Shown: positions 45,089-54,242 of the stretch, one piece after another
Layout: every line of letters begins with the position of its first letter
Numbering within the stretch: the stretch's first letter is position 1
Origin: Clostridia bacterium
GTDB lineage: Bacteria; Bacillota; Clostridia; Oscillospirales; CAG-272
NCBI GenBank assembly: GCA_017456145.1
Contig: JAFTJZ010000030.1
Span: forward strand, 1 to 64,000
Direction of reading: 5' to 3'
Length of the DNA stretch: 64,000 nucleotides
Position numbers and translations under genes: made by a program
The notes under the pieces: model-generated
The model's database searches: none
Told to the model about the DNA's origin: nothing
Seen by the model: only the letters and a program-made list of their open reading frames with translations

Positions 45089-45120
45089 GGAACATTTTTC
45101 CCTTGTCATCCGTCTAATAG
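45089..45120 (+). promoter_or_regulatory. ECF-type promoter candidate of the repeat lipoprotein
   Basis: GGAACATTTTT (45089-45099) followed 17 bp after the AAC by CGTCTAATAG (45111-45120). AAC-type -35 and CGTC-type -10 are the usual ECF elements. It points at the lipoprotein start 55 bp downstream. Confidence 0.5.
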
Positions 45121-45174
45121 TATATCACACCTACCCGTATTCGTCAAATTTCAACCTCAAGGAGATGAACGCTC

Positions 45175-47019
45175 ATGAAAACAACGTATATCCGAAGGCT
45201 CGTTTTATGCCTTGCCGCACTTTTGCTGTGGCTGTCGCTTTCCTCCTGCGCCACTGATCGTCAGGACACGTTTACCGACGATGTGCTGATCGATCTTACC
45301 GGCGACCGTACGCCACATGACGGCGCGGGCAACGCCATCACCGAACGCGAGCTCGCCGCCGACATAGACCTTTATACCATCGGCGAGATTCTGTATCTCA
45401 ATGCAAGCATCTCCGGTGCTTATATTTATGAGCCACGGCTGATCCTTTTGCGAGATTGGGAGCAGCTTGACGCACTGTTTGCCGAAAAAGGCATCCCGAC
45501 GGCTTACGATCGTTACGGGAAGAGTTTCTTTGCCGCGCACGATCTTGTTCTGATCGGTGTGGAATCCTCCAGTGGCAGCACCCGTTATGAGGTCACCCAC
45601 CTTGGGCGCAATGCCGATGGCGAATTATCTCTGGACCTGACACGGCTGGTAGACGGGGCTTCCGATGATACGGGTCACTGGCTGATCACCGTCCCCATCC
45701 CGAAGAATGCCATCACCGACGGCGAGCAGATGCACGTCCGTGAGATCACAAGAGACGATCTTGACGTTGACACCACCGTCGCGGACGCCGTCTGCATCGG
45801 TTCCTCCCTTCATGGACTGCACGACGAGCCGCTCTCCCGCCCCATTGTACTGCAAAACGCCGAGGAGATAGCACAGTTTGCCGCATGGTACGGCTTGGAG
45901 ACGCAATACGCTGCCTATCTTGGAGCTGAGGAGTTTGATCCCGGTCGCGCACTGTTGATCGTCCCCGTCCGCGCCGAATTTTCCGACACGACGTGGGAGG
46001 TCAGCCGCGTCCACAACGATTTCGGCTACCCCGACGTCACGCTGACGGTGGATATTGTCGAACGCCCGGGCAGTGAGCGCATCTCGGATCAGGCGTATCA
46101 TCTGGTCATCCCCTTCCGTCTGTCCGAGCGCTCGATCGCCAACATCGATGTGCGTGTCACCCGCGCCACCGAGATCGGCGAGCGAGCTGACCACATCCTT
46201 GATGAGAGAACGGCGGTCGTTAAAGACACCTATATACACGCCGATGCTCTGCCGCAATTGGTCAAGGACACCGCCGCATTATCGGCTTTGGTAAAAGAAT
46301 ACGACCTGCGGCAGGAGAATCTTTCCGCCTTTGACAATGCCTTTTTTGCCGAGAACGATCTCATTCTTTATCGGTTTCACTCCGCTTACAGCGACTCCCG
46401 CTACCGCGTCGCCTCTCTGTATCGCGACGAGCTTTCTCGCTGGGTGCTGACCGTCGAGGAGACTGTGCAAGGAGAGGAAACGGCGATCGGTCATTGGATC
46501 GCCGTCGCGCCCGTTCGCAAGGGCATGATCGAGGATGCAAGGGACATCTATATCAACACCACCACCTTCCAGCCCGAAACCTATGCGGGCAAGGGCATAG
46601 AAACGCTGCACATCGACAGTTATCATGATCTCGTGATACCGAACAGCCGCTACCTCTGCCTTGAGAGCGTCGAGCAGCTCGCACTGCTCTGCCGCATCAA
46701 CGGCTTCCGCACCGAGAGTGACACCACCTATGCCGCCTATGATGAGGCTTTCTTTGCCACACACGATCTTCTGCTCATCCCCCGCACCGAGGGCAGCGGC
46801 TCCATCCGCCATAACATTTTCGCGCTGCGCACGACCAAGCAGGGACTGAGCCTTGACATTGCCCGCCTGTCCCCCCCGAATGTCACCGGCGATATGGCGT
46901 ATTGGACCTTCCTTGTTCCGATAGAAAAAGGCGCCCTGCCCAAGGACAGCACGCTTAACATACGTTATACCGACATCAACATTGCCACCCTCCCGATCGA
47001 ACGAATCGCGACGGATTGA
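45175..47019 (+). CDS. Lipoprotein made of four divergent repeats
   Basis: 614 aa, AAGGAG ribosome site. SpII signal with lipobox LSSC. After it come four related units of about 125 residues (roughly 60-190, 195-325, 335-460, 465-610). Each contains a stretch like FFAAHDLVLIGVESSSGSTRYEV (unit 1), FFAENDLILYRF (unit 3) or FFATHDLLLIPR (unit 4), then a D/E-rich strand, a GHW or AYW motif and a final VPxxKGxxxD. Unit 2 is the most divergent (FDPGRALLIVPV). Divergent from ECF module 2 and preceded by an ECF-like promoter, so perhaps its target. Function unknown, outer membrane-face location predicted. Confidence 0.8.
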   Translation: MKTTYIRRLVLCLAALLLWLSLSSCATDRQDTFTDDVLIDLTGDRTPHDGAGNAITERELAADIDLYTIGEILYLNASISGAYIYEPRLILLRDWEQLDALFAEKGIPTAYDRYGKSFFAAHDLVLIGVESSSGSTRYEVTHLGRNADGELSLDLTRLVDGASDDTGHWLITVPIPKNAITDGEQMHVREITRDDLDVDTTVADAVCIGSSLHGLHDEPLSRPIVLQNAEEIAQFAAWYGLETQYAAYLGAEEFDPGRALLIVPVRAEFSDTTWEVSRVHNDFGYPDVTLTVDIVERPGSERISDQAYHLVIPFRLSERSIANIDVRVTRATEIGERADHILDERTAVVKDTYIHADALPQLVKDTAALSALVKEYDLRQENLSAFDNAFFAENDLILYRFHSAYSDSRYRVASLYRDELSRWVLTVEETVQGEETAIGHWIAVAPVRKGMIEDARDIYINTTTFQPETYAGKGIETLHIDSYHDLVIPNSRYLCLESVEQLALLCRINGFRTESDTTYAAYDEAFFATHDLLLIPRTEGSGSIRHNIFALRTTKQGLSLDIARLSPPNVTGDMAYWTFLVPIEKGALPKDSTLNIRYTDINIATLPIERIATD

Positions 47020-47060
47020 AAGCAATACAAAAAGAAAAAAAGAAAAGCTGCGGGGCTCGG

Positions 47061-47905
47061 TCGCAAAGCAAAATGGCGGGGTAAGTTTAATGCATTTTTT
47101 GCATTTGATTCCCCTCTTGTGTGGGGAGAATGTGCGGACATCACTTTCTAACTATAATTGATTTATGTTCATTTCTTTGGCTCACCCCAAAGAAACGAAC
47201 CAAAGAAAACGCGCGTAGGGGACACCCCTACGTACCCCGTTCTTCTCGCGTGCTAACGCGGTCTTGCAACCGCTGATACGCACGCGGTCGCCTCCTTTCA
47301 AAGATTTCGCTTTTGCCTGCGAGAAAGCCGCAGGCAAAAACTTTGATACTCCTACGGAAACAAAGATAGATTTCCACGGTTTGGCTCAATTGACCTCCCT
47401 ACTTTTACCGCCGCATTCGCGGAAGACGAGGAGTGTGATAAAGCGGTGTTCTGTCGCAAAGCAAAACGACGGGGTGCGTTTAATGCATTTTTTGCATTTG
47501 ATTTCCCTCTTGTGTGGGGAGAATGTGCGGACATCACTTTCTAACTATATTTGATTTATGTTCATTTCTTTGGCTCACCCCAAAGAAACGAACCAAAGAA
47601 AACGCGCGTAGGGGACACCCCTACGTACCCCGCTCTTCTCGCGTGCTAACGCGGTCTTGCAACCGCTGATACGCACGCGGTCGCCTCCTTTCAAAGATTT
47701 CGCTTTTGCCTGCGGGAAAGCCGCAGGCAAAAACTTTGATATTCCTACGGAAAGAAAGATAAATTTCCACGGTTTGGCTCAATTGACCTCCCTACTTTTA
47801 CCGCCGCATTCGCGGAAGGCGAGGAGTGTGATAAAGCGGTGTTCGGCCGCAAAGCAAAACGGCGGGGTGCGTTTAATGCATTTTTAGCATTTGACTCACC
47901 CCTGT
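47061..47905. repeat. 393-bp tandem repeat, two full units and a partial third
   Basis: Matching positions are exactly 393 bp apart (TCGCAAAGC starts at 47061, 47454 and, as CCGCAAAGC, 47847) with no indels and only scattered substitutions. Each unit carries a hairpin made of GGGGT...CCCC around AATGC/GCATT, the string CCAAAGAAAACGCGCGTA with a GGGG hairpin, and TTTTGCCTGC/GCAGGCAAAA. Short open frames in it (around 47264 and 47657) are by-products of the repeat. It fills the whole gap between the lipoprotein and the XRE gene. Confidence 0.92.
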
Positions 47906-47914
47906 TTCTTATGC

Positions 47915-49588
47915 TCAAAGCTCTTTTTGCAGAACATATTCTCTACGATCATGCACATCCGAAATGTCGGCGTGGATTGAAAAGCCCATGGCGGTATACA
48001 GAGCGAGGAAATGGCCAAATTCACTGCTGCCGTCCTTATACACAAAGCCGCTATGCCAAAGGAAGGCTTGTGCGTGGGTGAAGCCCCGCTCCTTGGCTTG
48101 CTCCAGCGTGTAGGTCAGCAGCTTTTCTTCCAAGCCGCAATCGCAGAAGGAGGGCGCGCTCAAAAGCTCCATGATGGCAAAGACGCGCGCGCCCTTCGGC
48201 CCTGCCGGGATCTTCCATTCGTCGGGCATTCCCTTGTATTTCTCCTTAGCGCCGCAGTTGCAGTAGCCGACGATCACCGCTTGATCGTGACTGTTACAAC
48301 AGGCCACGTAACCGCTCATGATGCCCTCCTTGATCAGCCGTTCGGTCTCTTTACGATGAAGCTCCATCGGATAACGTCCACCAAAACTTGTCCGCATTCG
48401 GTCATTGAACTGTTCGAGTTCTTCCTCTGTCATATCCCAAGTGTGCGAAAAATTGAAAAAATTTTCCTCGTTGACGTTGTCCATACAAAATTTACAATAC
48501 GCCGGCGCGTTCCAGCGGTGTAGCGGACGGCAGTGAATATGATGCTCGACCATGCGACGCTTGGCCTCACACGGCGGACGGAGGTTGCGGTCCGTTTGCA
48601 CCCGAAGAACCAACTCGTTCATCACCGAGAACTCCCAATCATGGTATTCGTTGTCGATGTGATCGTAGAGCGGGGCGGTATAGCGGTCAACGCCTTGAAT
48701 ATCCCGATCGTGCGCCTCGGCTGTTTCATATGCCTCCATCATGTGCTTTTCGTACCCTGCCATGTCGTTCGCATCCAAAGAGAAAACCGCCTGGGCAAGA
48801 TACAGATCACTGAGAAGGCCGAAATGCAGGTGTTTTTCCTTGCCCATGGTAATATCAAGCAGCCCGTGCGCCACCGCGATGGATTCGGGTGTATTATACT
48901 CCAGCAGTCGATGGTACAGCCCGGTGACCTGGCGGCTGATCCGCACTTGTTGCAGCTTGATCTTTTCTTCCCCCTCCAGCACAAGGTCGGCAAGTAAGTT
49001 GTCGACCAATGTGAGGTTTTTACAATGACTTAAAAGGGTTCGTGCCTCCTCCCGCTGCCCCAGCTCCACATAAGCGTTGGTCAGCAGGGTGATATAGACA
49101 TCGTCATCGGGATGCTGCTGATGCAAAAGCCACGCAAGGGAGGCCGCTTGGTTCAAATGTTTTCGACGGCGTTTTTGGTCCGTTTGGATATCTTTGCCCA
49201 AGAAAAATTCGCAGCAGGCGCGGCGGTAGAGAAAGCTCTCGTCGTCGGGGAACTCCTTGAGCGCGTCCTCGCAGACGAGCAGCTGCGAAACAGGGCCATA
49301 GTGGGAGGCATGCTCATAGCGATGCTCAAAATCCTGCCGGCGGTCACCGCCAAGCAGCTGATCGACGCCCAGCCCCAGTGCTTTGGACAGGGGAATGAGC
49401 AGATTGATGTCGGGCGCGGTCTGTCCGGTTTCCCATTTGGAGATGGCTTGCGGCGTGACGTGCAGCTGTACGGCCAAGGCGTCCTGCGTCATGCCCTTCT
49501 TCTGACGGGCCTCGCGGATGATCTCACCCACGGATTTTTTGGCGAATTCGTTTTGCGTCAAGGTGCGTTCGCTCCATTCAGATTTCAT
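47915..49588 (-). CDS. XRE-type regulator with helical repeats and C-terminal GNAT domain
   Basis: 557 aa. HTH at about 20-80: IREARQKKGMTQDALAVQLHVTPQAISKWETGQTAPDINLLIPLSKALGL. A TPR-like helical middle (about 85-330) follows, with many Leu/Ala and repeated YRRA, LGQREEARTLL patterns. The last ~160 residues look like an acetyltransferase (VGYCNCGAKEKYKGMP..., ARVFAIMELLSAP, then GLEEKLLTYTLEQAKERGFTHAQAF). By family the HTH binds DNA, TPRs bind protein or peptide, and GNAT transfers an acetyl group. The combination is unusual. Paralogue and probable operon partner of the next gene (69 bp apart). Confidence 0.8.
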   Translation of the reverse strand: MKSEWSERTLTQNEFAKKSVGEIIREARQKKGMTQDALAVQLHVTPQAISKWETGQTAPDINLLIPLSKALGLGVDQLLGGDRRQDFEHRYEHASHYGPVSQLLVCEDALKEFPDDESFLYRRACCEFFLGKDIQTDQKRRRKHLNQAASLAWLLHQQHPDDDVYITLLTNAYVELGQREEARTLLSHCKNLTLVDNLLADLVLEGEEKIKLQQVRISRQVTGLYHRLLEYNTPESIAVAHGLLDITMGKEKHLHFGLLSDLYLAQAVFSLDANDMAGYEKHMMEAYETAEAHDRDIQGVDRYTAPLYDHIDNEYHDWEFSVMNELVLRVQTDRNLRPPCEAKRRMVEHHIHCRPLHRWNAPAYCKFCMDNVNEENFFNFSHTWDMTEEELEQFNDRMRTSFGGRYPMELHRKETERLIKEGIMSGYVACCNSHDQAVIVGYCNCGAKEKYKGMPDEWKIPAGPKGARVFAIMELLSAPSFCDCGLEEKLLTYTLEQAKERGFTHAQAFLWHSGFVYKDGSSEFGHFLALYTAMGFSIHADISDVHDRREYVLQKEL

Positions 49589-49657
49589 AGCGATTACCTT
49601 TCTGTTTTGCTTTTTACCATTGTGACATGAAATTTTGGGATGCCAAGGGGCGCGGTC

Positions 49658-51796
49658 TTACAATTCCTTTTGCAGAATATAGCAGCGGCCGTGCTCATGG
49701 GAAAGATCGGCACGCGTCGAAAAGTCCAGCTCGGTATAGACGGCAAGCATCCGCTCAAAGCGCGGCGTCCGCTCGTGCGGCTCAGTGCCTCTCATATCGA
49801 GCTCATGCAGAAAGCTCTCGGCGTGGGTAAATCCCTGCTCCTTGGCTTGCTCTATGGCGTAGGTCAGCAGCTTTTGCTCCAGTCCGCAGTCCTCAAAATT
49901 CGTGGGAATCAGCATATCTATGATGGCAAAAACGCGTGCGCCATCGGGCGAGGGTAAGCGTTTCCAGTCGATGGGCAGCCCCTTGTATGTTTCCTTGTCA
50001 CCGCAGTTGCAGTAGCCATACATCATGCCGCTCGGCTCGGCGCGGCTATAGGCGACCACACCGCTCTTGATACCGTCGGCAAACAACTGCCGGACGGTGT
50101 TGCGATAGATCTCGACGGTGTGAGCATATTCGCCCACGAGGCAGTGCTTGTAGTGCTCGTCGATCTGCGCGTGCATGGCGTCGGACTCTTGCTCCGACAT
50201 ATCATACTCGATGGCATACCGGTACGGATCGTCTGCCGAGCAGATAATCTTGGAGCAAAACTCAAGATACCGACGATCGTCCGAGCGCAGAAGCCGGCGA
50301 TAGTCCAGCGCAGTTTCCACAAGCAGCCGCTTGGTAGCGCATGGCGGCGCGAGGCGAGGTTTGGTCAATATGTTATTCAGCATATTCCCGGCAGCCATCC
50401 ACCAGCGTTCGGCATTCGCATCCGTGACCAGGCGTTCATGCAAAAGATTGGCATCGCACGCCGGCGTATCGGGGCTGTCCGCGGCAAGGGCGGTTTCAAA
50501 GGCAGTCCGCAGCTTTTGCTCGTAGCCTTGCATATCTCCCGCCTCTGCGGCATAGCCTGCCTCCTTCAGGTACAGCACGATTCTGAAAACATTATCCATA
50601 TCTGCGCTTCTCATGGCATCCAGCAAGCCGTGTGCCTCTCGGATGGCATCGGGCGTGTCGTATTTCAAAAGAGTATTGTACAGATCAAGCGTTTGCCAAT
50701 GCGTGCGTTCTTTCAGCTTTTGCAGTCGTTCCTCGCCTTTCAACACGTCCTGGATCAGGATGTTCTCGACGACTTTCTTGTCCTCATAAGTAGCCAAAAG
50801 CTCCTTGGCGTGCTCCGTGTTGCCCAGGTGTCCGTGCGCCTCGGCTAAAAACGAAAGATAGGTCTGGTCGTCCGGATATTCTCTGTGCAAAGAGTTGAAA
50901 TGAATGGCAGCGCGATTGAGATATAGCTTTGCGGCTCGGGGCGGTGTGTGCGGATCAATGCCGATGAAATATTCGTCAACGGCGCGGCGGTAGAGAAACG
51001 TTCTGTCGTTCGGGAACGCCTTGAGCGCATCCTCGCAGACGAGCAGCGCCGTTTTGGGATCGTCGCCGCTTGAGCGGATGGCTTCGTGAAAGCGATGCTC
51101 AAAGTCGTCGCGGCGGTTGCCACCCAACAGCTGATCGACGCTCAGCCCCAGCTCTTTCGCCAAGGGGATGAGCAGATTGATGTCGGGCGCGGTCTGCCCC
51201 GTTTCCCAGCGGGAGATGGCTTGCGGCGTGACGTGCAGCTCTGCCGCCAGTGTTTCTTGCTTCATGCCCTTCCTCTGACGGGCCTCGCGGATGATCTCGC
51301 CCACCGACCGCTTGGCAAGCTCCTTGGCGCGCTCGTCATTCTCGCGAGCAATTTGCTCCCGGTCCAGCCGCTCCTCCTCCTCGCTGAAAAAATACTGATC
51401 AATGTCCAGATGGGTATGCGTTGCGGCGCAAAACGCGATGACCTCGTGCGAGGGAGATATACACGGATGAACCTCACCGTTGCCGGCGTAGATATACGGC
51501 ACGACCTCCAAAGTGAAGTTTACGTCGTACTGCTCGCGGATCTCGTTGAGCAGATCGACCCGATTCAGCAAGGGGCGAATGGTTTCTTCCATTTGCTCGG
51601 TCACACATACGCGATACGCATCGCAGCGACCGAACTTCCAATTGGAGAACGTATGAAAGGTGTTAAGTCCATGTCCGCGTGGATCCCCAACCTTCCACGT
51701 TTCCTCCGGCTCAAGCCCCAGACGCTTGGTGATGTCGTCCGGATCAAAATTGCCGGTGATTCTGAAATACGTAAAGCAAGTGTTACTTTCTTTCAT
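49658..51796 (-). CDS. DUF4279-XRE-helical repeat-GNAT fusion protein
   Basis: 712 aa. Residues 1-~140 match DUF4279 (YFRITGNFDPDDITKRLGLEPEETWKVGDPR). An XRE HTH follows at about 165-225 (IREARQRKGMKQETLAAELHVTPQAISRWETGQTAPDINLL). A helical TPR-like region comes next, then a GNAT-like C-terminus (GYCNCGDKETYKGLP, ARVFAIIDMLIPTNFEDCGLEQKLLTYAIEQAKEQGF). From the HTH onward it is paralogous to the preceding protein; the DUF4279 part is an added module. Own promoter; first gene of a two-gene unit. Target unknown. Confidence 0.8.
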   Translation of the reverse strand: MKESNTCFTYFRITGNFDPDDITKRLGLEPEETWKVGDPRGHGLNTFHTFSNWKFGRCDAYRVCVTEQMEETIRPLLNRVDLLNEIREQYDVNFTLEVVPYIYAGNGEVHPCISPSHEVIAFCAATHTHLDIDQYFFSEEEERLDREQIARENDERAKELAKRSVGEIIREARQRKGMKQETLAAELHVTPQAISRWETGQTAPDINLLIPLAKELGLSVDQLLGGNRRDDFEHRFHEAIRSSGDDPKTALLVCEDALKAFPNDRTFLYRRAVDEYFIGIDPHTPPRAAKLYLNRAAIHFNSLHREYPDDQTYLSFLAEAHGHLGNTEHAKELLATYEDKKVVENILIQDVLKGEERLQKLKERTHWQTLDLYNTLLKYDTPDAIREAHGLLDAMRSADMDNVFRIVLYLKEAGYAAEAGDMQGYEQKLRTAFETALAADSPDTPACDANLLHERLVTDANAERWWMAAGNMLNNILTKPRLAPPCATKRLLVETALDYRRLLRSDDRRYLEFCSKIICSADDPYRYAIEYDMSEQESDAMHAQIDEHYKHCLVGEYAHTVEIYRNTVRQLFADGIKSGVVAYSRAEPSGMMYGYCNCGDKETYKGLPIDWKRLPSPDGARVFAIIDMLIPTNFEDCGLEQKLLTYAIEQAKEQGFTHAESFLHELDMRGTEPHERTPRFERMLAVYTELDFSTRADLSHEHGRCYILQKEL

Positions 51797-51861
51797 TGGT
51801 ACTCCGTTTCTGTCATGATGTCACACGCGCAGCCTTTGGCGGTGCGCTCGTCGTTGGTATC

Positions 51862-51890
51862 ATTATAACATACCGAGCAGCATCTGTCAA
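51862..51890 (-). promoter_or_regulatory. Promoter of the DUF4279-XRE-GNAT gene
   Basis: Minus strand TTGACA (51885-51890), 17-bp spacer, TATAAT (51862-51867) with TGT before it. Confidence 0.82.
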
Positions 51891-51950
51891 GAAACGGTTT
51901 GGATAGTAAAGAACAACAGAGGGTTGAGCGCGCAGTGGTGCGCGCCATAG

Positions 51951-51974
51951 GAAAAGCACCGCTTTCGCGGTGCT
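51951..51974 (-). terminator. Terminator of the third XRE gene
   Basis: Minus strand AGCACCGC (51967-51974)/GCGGTGCT (51955-51962) with a GAAA loop, followed by TTTCC. It lies about 22 bp after the stop. Confidence 0.7.
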
Positions 51975-51996
51975 CCCTTGATATGATCAAAAAGCC

Positions 51997-53130
51997 TTAA
52001 CGCTTGGCGCGCCATTCGTCCGCTTTCTGCGTTGCCCAGCGGGCAGCGGCTTGATATTTCTCCGTTTCACGCACGCAGTCGAACCAAGCCCAACGAGGAT
52101 TCGTCAAAAGATCGGAAATATCCGTCATGTCGTGGAAGGATAAATTCATAAGCGCAAACAGCTTGTGACGCTCCCCCTCGGCATCTATCGCATAATTCCA
52201 ATCCCGGCTGACCTTTATGCCGGAGAACAGCTCGCCGCCGATCTCTAACCATTCGTCCGTCAGGGATTGGGCGTATTTACACGTTTCTATCGCCTCATCG
52301 AAATTTCGCCAACCTTCCTCGACCTGCCCATGCCCGAACAAGCACGCAGCCAGCACCAGTTGCTTGTAAGCATAGAACATCTTCCAGCCGTCGGGAATCT
52401 CCCCGCCTTCCCCGAAGGAACGGATAATTTTCAGAATATCCCGCTGATACGCCGTCTTTCTTTCCGCGCCCAGCACATCCGGGCAACGTCTGTCCAGCTG
52501 ATTGGCAAAGCGCTCCAGCGCCTCCAGTCCTTGCTGAATATAGCAGCCCTCTCCATTGTCGCGCGCCATAGCACGTGCCACCAGGCAATACCGCCGACTG
52601 AAGCCGGAGGAGTACGGTGCCATATCCAACCATTTGTCTAAATCTTTTTCATCACAAACCGTCGCCATCAGCTGAATTACTGCGCTGCGATACCGCGTTT
52701 CCAACAGCCGCTCAGCGGTTTTGAGCAAAAGCGGCATATATTTTTGAGTCTTCGCTTCGTCACCGACGACGTGCCGTTTGATTGCCTTGACCAGATGAAA
52801 TGCATAAAAATCAACCTCGGGATATTTGCGACAGTATTCCCGCACAAAATCAATCCGCGCAGATGTGGAATCAGGCAACTGATCAATTTTTTCCAAGAAA
52901 ATATCCCGATCTCTTTCCTTGGAAACCGAGTCGTTTGACAAAAGACTGTCCACCGTCACGCCAAAATAATTGGCGATCGTAGGCAGCAGCTCCACGTCGG
53001 GATAGCACATACCCAGCTCCCAGCGGGAAATGGATTGGCTGGAAACGTCCAGGATCTCGGCAATCTTTTCCTGCGTGACCCCCTTTTCTTTACGTAAGTG
53101 TTTGAAATGATCTGCGAAATTTAAATTCAT
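51997..53130 (-). CDS. XRE-family regulator with helical C-terminal domain
   Basis: 377 aa with AAGGAGG ribosome site. HTH at about 8-65: FKHLRKEKGVTQEKIAEILDVSSQSISRWELGMCYPDVELLPTIANYFGV. The remainder (about 70-377) is helical and TPR-like, with no GNAT domain; it ends QAAARWATQKADEWRAKR. Related in plan, but not closely in sequence, to the two XRE-GNAT proteins beside it. Single gene with its own terminator. Confidence 0.85.
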   Translation of the reverse strand: MNLNFADHFKHLRKEKGVTQEKIAEILDVSSQSISRWELGMCYPDVELLPTIANYFGVTVDSLLSNDSVSKERDRDIFLEKIDQLPDSTSARIDFVREYCRKYPEVDFYAFHLVKAIKRHVVGDEAKTQKYMPLLLKTAERLLETRYRSAVIQLMATVCDEKDLDKWLDMAPYSSGFSRRYCLVARAMARDNGEGCYIQQGLEALERFANQLDRRCPDVLGAERKTAYQRDILKIIRSFGEGGEIPDGWKMFYAYKQLVLAACLFGHGQVEEGWRNFDEAIETCKYAQSLTDEWLEIGGELFSGIKVSRDWNYAIDAEGERHKLFALMNLSFHDMTDISDLLTNPRWAWFDCVRETEKYQAAARWATQKADEWRAKR

Positions 53131-53257
53131 ATTTGATTCCTCCTTGAAAATATGGAAGTGCGCCCTTCTGTGCTTATTATATCACACCCGTTCCGCCAAT
53201 GCAACCTCTCGCTTGGTGAGAGGAACTATTGCAAATGGTGAATTTTGATCGAACGGA

Positions 53258-53286
53258 TTGAAATATTTCAAAAACCGTGCTATAAT
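53258..53286 (+). promoter_or_regulatory. Promoter of the propeller glycosidase
   Basis: TTGAAA (53258-53263), 17-bp spacer, TATAAT (53281-53286), 42 bp before the start codon. Confidence 0.75.
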
Positions 53287-53327
53287 AAACTACCGTTTCA
53301 TTTCACAAGCATCGGGAGGGCAGACAT

Positions 53328-54242
53328 ATGCTTTTATATCACATCGACGGCGTCAGAATCAACGATTCATGGTACGTTCGCAAGGACGGCGTGTATCATA
53401 CTTTTTTTCTTGCCTACGGCGAGGACGAACCGACCGAAGGACAGTGGGATCGCCAGCGCGTCGGGCACATGATCTCCACCGATCTGATCACATGGGAGGA
53501 TCGCGGTATCGCGCTGTGTCCGCAGAGCGATGGCTGGAATGACAAGGGCATCGCCACGGGCAGCGTCGTCCCATGCGGGGACGTCTTTTATATGCTTTAC
53601 TCCGGTAACGCCACCGACCCCGCGCGGGAGGGCATCGGGCTTGCCGTCAGCCGCGATCTTGACACCTGGGAGCGCCTGGGTGACGGGCCCGTCATCTTCA
53701 AAGGGAAGCCCTACGCCTTCTCTTACGGCAAGGAGACTGTGCACGGGCTGCCGATTGCCGATCCGTACGTTTACCCCGAGCCGATCGACGGCAATTACTA
53801 TATTTTTGTCAACGGTCATATCGCAGAGAACCCCGTCAACCGCCGCGGCGCGCAGCTGGTGTTCGTCACACGCGATTTTCGCACGTTCACGCCGCACGCC
53901 ATCGCCGTCATCGGGGAATGTGACCGTCTGGAAACGGCGCAGGTCTGGGCGCACGACGGCCGCTTTTATCTGTACGCGGGACAGGTTGAGATGGTCGGAC
54001 AGCAGCAAAGAATGAAAAATTCTCTGTACACCGCCGAGCATATCGACGGGCCGTACACCTACCGTGGGGACCTTGCTTTCCCCGAGCAGCCCGAAAACGG
54101 AATGCTGTATATCGCCAAGGTGCTGCCCGATCCAACGGGGCGGGACGTTCTTCTGGTAAACAACATCCCCAACGGCGTCATGGGTGCCTATCCCGTCACC
54201 TATCACGCCGACGGAACGCTCACGCTTGAGGCTATGCCCTGA
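53328..54242 (+). CDS. GH32/GH43-like five-bladed beta-propeller protein
   Basis: 304 aa, GGGAGG ribosome site, no signal peptide. Clan-J style blades: HIDGVRINDSWYVRKDGVYHTFFLAYG, HMISTDLITWEDRGIAL, GIATGSVVPCGDVFYMLYSG, GLAVSRDLDTWERLG, RGAQLVFVTRDFRTF and a late YTAEHIDGPYTY. It lacks the classical WMNDPNG of GH32 but keeps an Asp in the first blade. Probably hydrolyses a fructoside, arabinoside or related sugar; family membership not certain. Single gene. Confidence 0.75.
   Translation: MLLYHIDGVRINDSWYVRKDGVYHTFFLAYGEDEPTEGQWDRQRVGHMISTDLITWEDRGIALCPQSDGWNDKGIATGSVVPCGDVFYMLYSGNATDPAREGIGLAVSRDLDTWERLGDGPVIFKGKPYAFSYGKETVHGLPIADPYVYPEPIDGNYYIFVNGHIAENPVNRRGAQLVFVTRDFRTFTPHAIAVIGECDRLETAQVWAHDGRFYLYAGQVEMVGQQQRMKNSLYTAEHIDGPYTYRGDLAFPEQPENGMLYIAKVLPDPTGRDVLLVNNIPNGVMGAYPVTYHADGTLTLEAMP

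Noticed and set aside
47264-47887. Short ORFs beginning MQPLIRTRSPPF in the 393-bp repeat
   Set aside because: They occur only because the DNA repeats, lack ribosome sites and run through hairpins.
47061-47905. CRISPR-like repetition
   Set aside because: The repeat unit is 393 bp with no unique spacers between copies, and no cas gene is near.
53328-54242. Confident assignment as a GH32 fructosidase
   Set aside because: The hallmark WMNDPNG motif is absent, so only the clan-level propeller call is kept.
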